Below, piece after piece: positions 1 to 5,097 of a stretch of DNA of 5,097 nt; the stretch's first letter is position 1, and each line of letters opens with the position of its first letter. The notes under the pieces were generated by a model. The model was not told where the DNA came from. It did not search any database and saw nothing but the letters and a program-made list of their open reading frames with translations. Made by a program: the position numbers and the translations under genes. The stretch spans positions 43,128-48,224 of the forward strand of contig PBXC01000005.1 in NCBI GenBank assembly GCA_002728335.1. Direction: 5' to 3'. The stretch is from Rhodobiaceae bacterium (GTDB taxonomy: Bacteria; Pseudomonadota; Alphaproteobacteria; MED-G09).

Positions 1-2583
1 CCCTGAATAAGCTAAAAATTCAAGATTTTTCTTGGAAAGAACAGATGCGTCTAATCTTTGAGCAAAATCATATAAATCTTTAAAATTTCCATTTTGATGA
101 ACTTCATCATTTATTTGAATCATATCTTTCTGGCTTGTATTTTTAATTGCTCCAAGACCATATCTGATATCGTTTTCTTCAACATCAAAATCCATTTTTG
201 ATTTATTTATATCTGGTGGAAGTATTTTGATGCCCATTTTTTTTGCATCATTAACAAAAACACTTAATTTATCAGTATTATCTTTTTCAAGAGACATCGA
301 TGCTGTAATAAAAAATTCTGGAAAATGCGTTTTTAAATATGCTGTTTGATAAGCTATTAAAGCATATGCAGCTGCATGTGATTTGTTAAAACCATATCCA
401 GCAAATACAGCAACTTGTTCAAATATATAATCTGCTTTTTTTTCATTTATGCCGTTTTTAATAGCTCCAGATATAAATCTCTCTTTTTGCGCGTCCATTT
501 CACTTTTAATTTTCTTACCCATTGCTCTTCTTAAAATATCTGCTTCACCAAGAGAGTAATTAGAGAGAATTTGAGCTGTTTGCATTACTTGCTCTTGATA
601 AATAATAACCCCATATGTTTCTTTTAAGATTTTTTCAAGACTATCATCCATATAATCGGGTTTATCATCCCCTTTCTTACAAGCTATATATTTTGGAATA
701 TTGTCCATAGGTCCAGGCCTATACAATGCTACTAAGGCGATTATATCTTCAAAACAATCTGGCTGCATGTTCCTCAAAACATCTTGCATACCACTACTCT
801 CAAGCTGGAAAATACCTATAGTATTTCCAGTACCTAGCAGCTCATAAGTAGCCTTATCATCAAGAGGGATTTTAGATATATCAATATCAATATCTTTCTT
901 TTGTTTGATTAAATTTATTGCTTTATCGATAACTGTAAGAGTTTTTAATCCTAAAAAATCAAATTTAACTAAACCTGCTGCCTCAACCCATTTCATATTA
1001 AATTGCGTAACGGGCATTTCAGATCTTGGGTCTCGGTAAAGAGGAACTATATTTTGCAGAGGCTCATCTCCGATTACCAATCCTGCAGCATGTGTTGATG
1101 CGTTTCTATATAAACCCTCTAATTCAAGCCCTATTTTAAGCATTGAAGCAATATCATCATCGTTATCTCTCTCTTCTCTGATTCTTATATCGCCATCTAT
1201 AGCTTCACTTAATGTAGTTGGATTAGCAGGGTTATTTGGAACCAATTTACAAATCCTATCAACTTGACCATAAGGAAGCCCCAAAACTCTTCCTACATCT
1301 CTTAATACTGCTCGAGATTGTAAACTTCCAAAGGTTATAATTTGCGCTACACTATCTTTTCCATATTTATCTTGAACATACTCAATAACCTCCTCTCTTC
1401 TATCCTGACAAAAATCAATATCAAAATCTGGTAATGAAATTCTTTCAGGATTTAAAAATCTTTCAAAAATTAGATTAAATTTAATAGGATCAAGGTCTGT
1501 GATTGTTAAAGCCCAAGCAACAAGAGAGCCTGCTCCTGAACCTCTTCCAGGACCAACGGGGATATTTTTACTTTTCGACCACTTAATAAAATCTGCAACA
1601 ATTAAGAAGTATCCAGGAAAATTCATAGATATAATTATATCTAACTCGGTTTTTAGACGATCCCAATATATCTCTTCATTACTAATATTGTTTTCTTGTA
1701 TTTTAACTTTTAGCCCTTCTTTGGCCTGATGAACTAATTCATCTGTTTCTCCTTGAGAATCTAGACCACTAAATCTTGGGAGTCGAGGATCCGATTTACT
1801 TACCTTAAAAGCAGTTCTATGAGCAATTTCAAGTGAATTATTAATTGCGTCTGGCATATCTTCAAATAAATTGATCATTTCTTCGGGTGACTTAAAATAA
1901 AACTCGTTGGTTAATGTTTCACGATTAGAATTATTAACTGTTGTCGATTCTTTTATCGCTATTAATGCATCATGAGAGGTAAATCGGTCCTTAGACTCAA
2001 AAAATATCGTATTTGATGCAACTATAGGCAAATTTAAGTCATTTGATATATCAAGTAAGTCAATTTCAAAATCATCTTTTCCCATTCTTTGAATTTCTAT
2101 ATAAAGCCTATCTTGAAAAATTTTTTTTAATTTATGAGTTAACTCTAAAGCATCTTTTTTAAGGCCAAATTTTAAATAGTTATTAATTAAACCTCCGTAT
2201 CCACCTGAAAGCAAAATTAGACCCTCATTGAAATCTGATAACTTACTAAGCTTCAATTTTTCATCATCATTTGATAGAAAAAGTTCAGATGATAATCTTA
2301 TTAAATTTTTATAACCCTCTTCATTTTTAGCCAAGCAAACGATTGAACCATCCATTTTCTGATTATAAAATGATAAATTACAACCAATTATCGGTTGAAT
2401 TCCTTTTTCAATTAACTTTTCAGAAAACTCAAGGGCACCAAATAAATTATTTCTATCAGTTAATCCGATGGCCGGTATTTTGTGATTTATAGCTTTATTA
2501 ACTATGCTTTCTATCTGCATAGCACCTTCTAGTAAAGAATACTGAGATGTTGTCCTTAAAGGAATGTAATTTATACTACCCAT
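1..2583 (-). CDS. dnaE: DNA polymerase III alpha subunit DnaE, N-terminal 861 residues (3' end beyond the window)
   Basis: This is the catalytic subunit of the replicative polymerase, which copies the chromosome as part of the Pol III holoenzyme. The frame is open for 861 codons from the ATG at 2583 to base 1. About 280-300 residues are missing compared with the usual ~1150-1170. Seen in order: a PHP domain (about 1-270, with LTDRNNLFGALEF at 41-53), the palm loop PVGPGRGSGAGS (342-353), and PDFDIDF (385-391). The last supplies D388 and D390, equivalent to E. coli D401 and D403. The third catalytic Asp is D542 in KFDFLGL. Fingers follow, with QLESSGM, YRPGPM, YGVIIYQEQVMQ, LRRAMGKK and FAGYGFNKSHAAAYAL. 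The missing part should hold the clamp-binding, OB-fold and tau-binding regions. The PHP metal motif is degenerate (PLRTTS at 8-13). The start is 4 bases after the lolD stop. No Shine-Dalgarno lies at normal spacing, so coupling to lolD is inferred. Its close similarity to the replicative alphaproteobacterial DnaE1 argues against the mutagenic DnaE2/ImuC type. Confidence 0.97.
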   Translation of the reverse strand, partial: MGSINYIPLRTTSQYSLLEGAMQIESIVNKAINHKIPAIGLTDRNNLFGALEFSEKLIEKGIQPIIGCNLSFYNQKMDGSIVCLAKNEEGYKNLIRLSSELFLSNDDEKLKLSKLSDFNEGLILLSGGYGGLINNYLKFGLKKDALELTHKLKKIFQDRLYIEIQRMGKDDFEIDLLDISNDLNLPIVASNTIFFESKDRFTSHDALIAIKESTTVNNSNRETLTNEFYFKSPEEMINLFEDMPDAINNSLEIAHRTAFKVSKSDPRLPRFSGLDSQGETDELVHQAKEGLKVKIQENNISNEEIYWDRLKTELDIIISMNFPGYFLIVADFIKWSKSKNIPVGPGRGSGAGSLVAWALTITDLDPIKFNLIFERFLNPERISLPDFDIDFCQDRREEVIEYVQDKYGKDSVAQIITFGSLQSRAVLRDVGRVLGLPYGQVDRICKLVPNNPANPTTLSEAIDGDIRIREERDNDDDIASMLKIGLELEGLYRNASTHAAGLVIGDEPLQNIVPLYRDPRSEMPVTQFNMKWVEAAGLVKFDFLGLKTLTVIDKAINLIKQKKDIDIDISKIPLDDKATYELLGTGNTIGIFQLESSGMQDVLRNMQPDCFEDIIALVALYRPGPMDNIPKYIACKKGDDKPDYMDDSLEKILKETYGVIIYQEQVMQTAQILSNYSLGEADILRRAMGKKIKSEMDAQKERFISGAIKNGINEKKADYIFEQVAVFAGYGFNKSHAAAYALIAYQTAYLKTHFPEFFITASMSLEKDNTDKLSVFVNDAKKMGIKILPPDINKSKMDFDVEENDIRYGLGAIKNTSQKDMIQINDEVHQNGNFKDLYDFAQRLDASVLSKKNLEFLAYSG

Positions 2584-2587
2584 TTGA

Positions 2588-3256
2588 TTATTTAATTAAG
2601 TCCTCAATATTAATTAATCTATCTTGTAAGTTTGCAATATCAATATTGTGAGTAGCTAAAAATAAACTACAATTATACTCTTCGACTAACTCATTAAATA
2701 AACTAATAACACTTAAAGAAGTCTTACTATCAAGATTTCCAGTTGGTTCATCAGCAATTATTAGGGATGGTTTTCCTATTAATGCTCTTGCTATCGCAGC
2801 CCTTTGCTGCTCACCTCCAGATACTTGATTAGGGTAATTATTACCTCGATGAGATAAATTCACATGATTAATAAAATCATTCGCTTTCTCAAGTGCTTCA
2901 TTTTTACTAATACCATTAATAATTAATGGAAACGCAATATTTTCAAGAATAGTAAAGTCAGACAAGAGGTTATTAAATTGAAAAACATATCCTATGTTCT
3001 TCTTTCTTAAATCTGAAATTTCTTTATCCAATGTCCAATTTACTTCATAATCATTAATTGATACTGATCCTGAATTTGGTCTTTCTATAAGGCCAGCAAT
3101 ATTCAAAATAGAAGTCTTTCCAGATCCAGATGGACCTATAATTGCCACTTTTTCTCCTTTTTCAATAAAGATATCTAAATCTGAAAAAACATTAATTACT
3201 TTTTCTCTGACAGAATAACTTCTTGAGACTTTATTTAATGAGAGAATATTACTCAT
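2588..3256 (-). CDS. lolD: Lipoprotein-releasing ABC transporter ATP-binding protein LolD
   Basis: This is the cytoplasmic ATPase of the Lol machine. It powers release of outer-membrane-bound lipoproteins from the inner membrane to the periplasmic carrier LolA. It has 222 residues, close to the usual 225-235 and complete. Visible motifs are Walker A GPSGSGKT (41-48), Q-loop Q93, ABC signature VSGGEQQ (145-151), Walker B LIIADE with catalytic E170, D-loop NLD (174-176) and switch His H203. The stretch GYVFQFNNLLSDFTILENIAF (89-109, Q-loop to alpha-helical domain) is very like the LolD consensus and separates it from the similar MacB and FtsE ATPases. The upstream permease gene supports LolD over those. 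The ATG lies inside the last codons of the permease gene (8-base overlap), with an AGAGG at 3266-3270 spaced 9 bases from it. Translation is therefore probably coupled, which would keep subunit ratios matched. Confidence 0.96.
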   Translation of the reverse strand: MSNILSLNKVSRSYSVREKVINVFSDLDIFIEKGEKVAIIGPSGSGKTSILNIAGLIERPNSGSVSINDYEVNWTLDKEISDLRKKNIGYVFQFNNLLSDFTILENIAFPLIINGISKNEALEKANDFINHVNLSHRGNNYPNQVSGGEQQRAAIARALIGKPSLIIADEPTGNLDSKTSLSVISLFNELVEEYNCSLFLATHNIDIANLQDRLINIEDLIK

Positions 3257-4499
3257 TTCTTAGTGCCTCTGCTGGGTCTCTAGCTACAGATCTTATTGCT
3301 GGGTATATTGTTGCAATCACAGAGAGAAATAGTGATAAAATAGTAATTGTTATGACCTCAGGAATATGTATTTCAGAAGGCATAGAGATCAGAAAATAAA
3401 TTTCAGGGTTAAATAAAGTTATATCAAAAATCGACATTAAAAATTGTCTTATGTTTTCAACATAAACACTAACCAAAACTCCAATAATAAGGCCAGAAAA
3501 TGTTGCAAAAAAACCTATTTTAGCTCCTGAAATTATGAACAATCGAGCTATACTAATTTTTTTCATACCCATTGCCCTTAATATAGATATTTCTCGAGAT
3601 CTATCTTTTACTAAGATTATTAATCCTGAAACAATATTGATACCAGTAATAACGAGTAGAAGAGAAAATATCAAAAACATCACATTTCGTTCAACAATCA
3701 ACATCTCCTGTAAATTAGCATTGGTTTGACTCCAATCTCTTGAAAAAACTTCAAAACCTTCTAATTCATTATCTATTTTATCCTTATAAATTAGAGATTT
3801 TTCCGGATTATCAACAAAGATTTGAATTACACCCGCTACATTACCTAGATTAAGAAATTCTTGAGCAATTGGTAGACTCATAAAAATAACCGTCGAGTCA
3901 TAATCAGTCATTCCTATATCGAATATCGCATCAATATCATAAGAATATGATCTTGGTATTGTTCCAAAGGGAGATGAAATTCCTCTTGGAGACATAATTG
4001 AGATATTATCTCCAACATTTAGAGATAAGTTAGAAGCTAATCTAGATCCTATGACTACACCTCTACTGTTCTTCTTTAAATCACCAGCAATTATATTAGA
4101 CGAAACAATATTAATTTTTGATAATTTCTCAAATGGTATTCCTCTTAATAGACCTCCAGAAGACTGACTATCGCCAAGAGCAAGAATTTGCGCTTCAATC
4201 ATTGGTATAGATTTCTGAACAAATTTAAAGTTATTGATTTTGTTTTCTATTTTTTCAATATCTTTTATTCCTTGCTGTTGGATAGGGTAAACCAATATGT
4301 GGCCATTGATATTAACAATCTTATCAATGAGCTCAGTTCTAAAACCATTCATTACTGACATTACAACGACCAATACAGCAACACTTGAGGCAATACCAAG
4401 GAATGAAATAAGAGTTATAACAGAAAAAAAACCTTCTTTTCCTTTTGGTCGAAGGTATCTTTTCGAAATCCATAATTCTAATAACAGATTTTTTATAAT
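3249..4499 (-). CDS. lolC: Lipoprotein-releasing system permease, LolC/LolE family (start codon non-canonical or lost)
   Basis: This is the inner-membrane subunit that binds lipoproteins and, with LolD, passes them to LolA. Read from the ATT at 4499 it has 416 residues, normal for the family. Segment 14-57 holds the conserved RYLRPK.KEGFFSVI..ISFLGI and VMSVMNGFRTEL, and contains TM1 (about 25-49). A large periplasmic domain (about 50-272) follows, including GGLLRGIP (115-122) and AIFDIGMTDYDSTVIFM (191-207). TM2 is about 274-298. The FtsX-type coupling segment KDRSREISILRAMGMKK (298-314) contacts LolD. TM3 is about 326-348 and TM4 about 381-403, and the protein ends ARDPAEALRNE. An ATG at 4508 is in frame but is followed by GAG and a TAG stop. 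Between that TAG and a TTG at 4373 there is no ATG, GTG or TTG. Starting at the TTG (374 residues) would delete most of TM1 and the conserved N-terminus. I therefore extend the gene to the codon after the TAG. Real initiation could be ATT 4499 or ATA 4496, both behind GGAG. Only one permease gene is present, so a LolF-like homodimer is possible. Confidence 0.88.
   Translation of the reverse strand: MIKNLLLELWISKRYLRPKGKEGFFSVITLISFLGIASSVAVLVVVMSVMNGFRTELIDKIVNINGHILVYPIQQQGIKDIEKIENKINNFKFVQKSIPMIEAQILALGDSQSSGGLLRGIPFEKLSKINIVSSNIIAGDLKKNSRGVVIGSRLASNLSLNVGDNISIMSPRGISSPFGTIPRSYSYDIDAIFDIGMTDYDSTVIFMSLPIAQEFLNLGNVAGVIQIFVDNPEKSLIYKDKIDNELEGFEVFSRDWSQTNANLQEMLIVERNVMFLIFSLLLVITGINIVSGLIILVKDRSREISILRAMGMKKISIARLFIISGAKIGFFATFSGLIIGVLVSVYVENIRQFLMSIFDITLFNPEIYFLISMPSEIHIPEVITITILSLFLSVIATIYPAIRSVARDPAEALRNE
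3266..3270 (-). promoter_or_regulatory. Ribosome binding site of lolD (AGAGG)
   Basis: AGAGG lies inside the last codons of the permease gene, 9 bases upstream of the lolD ATG at 3256. It supports that start, which overlaps the permease stop by 8 bases (ATGAGTAA). Confidence 0.6.
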
Positions 4500-4508
4500 C
4501 TACTCCAT
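4500..4508 (-). other. ATG-GAG-TAG mini reading frame at the proS/permease junction
   Basis: The last A of the proS TAA is the first base of an ATG (TAATG), the usual layout for coupled alphaproteobacterial genes. This ATG is in frame with the permease but reads Met-Glu-stop. Either it is the ancestral permease start with a nonsense codon at position 3, or the nine bases now serve only as a landing or re-initiation site. In the second case GGAG (4503-4506) would be the ribosome binding site for a start just downstream. The sequence alone does not decide this. Confidence 0.6.
4503..4506 (-). promoter_or_regulatory. Possible ribosome binding site (GGAG) for the permease gene
   Basis: GGAG on the minus strand would pair with the 16S anti-Shine-Dalgarno. 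It ends 3 bases before ATT 4499, 6 bases before ATA 4496 and 15 bases before CTG 4487. By spacing the ATA codon fits best, followed by ATT. Both are rare but known initiation codons in bacteria (ATT in infC, for example). That this site is used is inferred. Confidence 0.4.
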
Positions 4509-5097
4509 TAGATTAATTTATTTAATTCTTTAACAAGCTCACTAATATCGATGCTTACTCTTTGGTCATTAAATCTATTTTTTAACTCACATTTATTATT
4601 TTCTAAGTCTCTTGGACCTAAAATGATTTGGAACGGAATTCCAATCAAATCCATATCAGCGTATTTTTTTCCTGCACTTTCATTTCTATCGTCATAAATC
4701 ACATCAAAATTATTTTTTTTAAGTTCTTTGTAAATCTCTTTAGATGCCCTTATGCACTCATCATTATTTTGCCCCAAATTAATTAAACCAATTTGAAATG
4801 GAGCAATTGAAGTCGGCCATAATATTCCCTTATCATCGTGATAGGCTTCAATTATTGCCGCTACTAATCTCGATACGCCAATTCCATATGACCCCATATA
4901 AACAGGAACATTCTCACCAACATCGTTAGTAACAAAAGCATTCATAGGTTCGGAATATTTATATCCAAAAGAAAAAATATGACCAATTTCAATTGCTTTA
5001 CCCTTTTTCTGAAAATCTAATGGTATTTTTTTATATAAATCCTCAACATGTTTGTCTTTAGTTGAGGAGTAAAAATTAGTGAAATTATTATATGCAT
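4508..5097 (-). CDS. proS: Prolyl-tRNA synthetase, C-terminal 195 residues (5' end beyond the window)
   Basis: This class II aminoacyl-tRNA synthetase charges tRNA-Pro with proline in the cytoplasm. The frame is open from the right edge (first whole codon GCA at 5095-5093) to the TAA at 4508-4510. It gives 195 residues, a bit under half of the ~430-440 residue form that lacks the YbaK-like editing insertion and is common in Alphaproteobacteria. Whether the insertion is absent here cannot be seen. The visible part has EIGHIFSFGYKYSEPMNA (36-53 of the fragment) and class II motif 3 GSYGIGVSRLVAAIIEA (68-84), with the ATP-contacting Arg at 76. The anticodon-binding domain runs from about residue 93 (WPTSIAPFQIGLINL) to the end, including YDDRNESAGKKYADMDLIGIP. 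The Met at 4945 is internal, because conserved sequence continues upstream of it. The stop overlaps the ATG of a three-codon frame leading into the permease gene, so coupling is likely. No sign of decay is visible. Confidence 0.96.
   Translation of the reverse strand, partial: AYNNFTNFYSSTKDKHVEDLYKKIPLDFQKKGKAIEIGHIFSFGYKYSEPMNAFVTNDVGENVPVYMGSYGIGVSRLVAAIIEAYHDDKGILWPTSIAPFQIGLINLGQNNDECIRASKEIYKELKKNNFDVIYDDRNESAGKKYADMDLIGIPFQIILGPRDLENNKCELKNRFNDQRVSIDISELVKELNKLI

Noticed and set aside
1499..1729. Plus-strand frame of 76 codons.
   Set aside because: It lies wholly opposite the conserved palm coding sequence of dnaE, shows no recognisable domain and is explained by antisense reading.
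3535..3729. Plus-strand frame of 64 codons.
   Set aside because: It is opposite the TM2 and coupling region of the permease gene, and its hydrophobic look follows from that strand's composition.
3249..4373. Permease gene starting at TTG 4373 (374 residues).
   Set aside because: It drops RYLRPK.KEGFFSVI..SFLGI and most of the first membrane segment, which the family conserves and which this frame still encodes just upstream.
4424..4431. Indel in the run of eight A as the cause of the missing permease start.
   Set aside because: The frame on both sides of the run already gives the family sequence (KEGFFSVI), so no shift is needed there. The out-of-frame ATG at 4471-4473 leads into sequence unlike the family.
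4500..4502. TAG recoded as a sense codon in this organism.
   Set aside because: I saw no in-frame TAG in the 861 codons of dnaE, in lolD or in the visible part of proS, so general recoding has no support.
4297..4533. Plus-strand frame of 78 codons across the proS/permease junction.
   Set aside because: It is antisense to the permease N-terminus and the proS end. No binding site or domain supports it, although it overlaps the odd start region.
4508..4945. proS starting at Met 4945.
   Set aside because: The open frame and conserved ProRS sequence (EIGHIFSFGYKYSEP) continue upstream to the window edge, so this Met is internal.

Overview
The window is AT-rich (about one third G+C in the stretch I counted) and almost fully coding. 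All four genes lie on the minus strand. In transcription order they are proS (3' part), a LolC/E-family permease gene, lolD and dnaE (5' part). This order, the short proS and the residue-level resemblance of DnaE and LolC/E to alphaproteobacterial proteins point to an alphaproteobacterium. The AT bias and tight packing suggest a small, streamlined genome, for example a SAR11-like marine or Rickettsiales-like lineage. That finer placement is inference.

Layout from the right edge leftwards: 5097-4508 is the C-terminal part of prolyl-tRNA synthetase, cut by the window edge. 4499-3249 is the lipoprotein-releasing permease. 3256-2588 is its ATPase LolD. 2583-1 is the first 861 residues of the DNA polymerase III alpha subunit, cut by the left edge. 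The junctions are very tight. The proS stop overlaps an ATG (TAATG), the permease and lolD overlap by 8 bases, and 4 bases separate lolD from dnaE. There is no room for internal terminators or conventional promoters, so this reads as one transcript with translational coupling. No gene-free stretch exceeds a few bases. I see no RNA genes, mobile elements, repeats or CRISPR.

The permease and LolD together would form an inner-membrane ABC machine that extracts lipoproteins for transfer to LolA. ProS and DnaE are core translation and replication enzymes that share the transcript but have no known direct part in lipoprotein sorting.

I did not find a novel system. The most unusual point is the start of the permease gene. 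The ATG that overlaps the proS stop is followed two codons later by an in-frame TAG. The conserved N-terminus lies downstream of that TAG with no ATG, GTG or TTG in front of it. Either a non-canonical start (ATT or ATA behind a GGAG) is used, or this copy carries a nonsense change or sequence error. A second, smaller point is that the DnaE PHP domain has lost additional metal-ligand positions.
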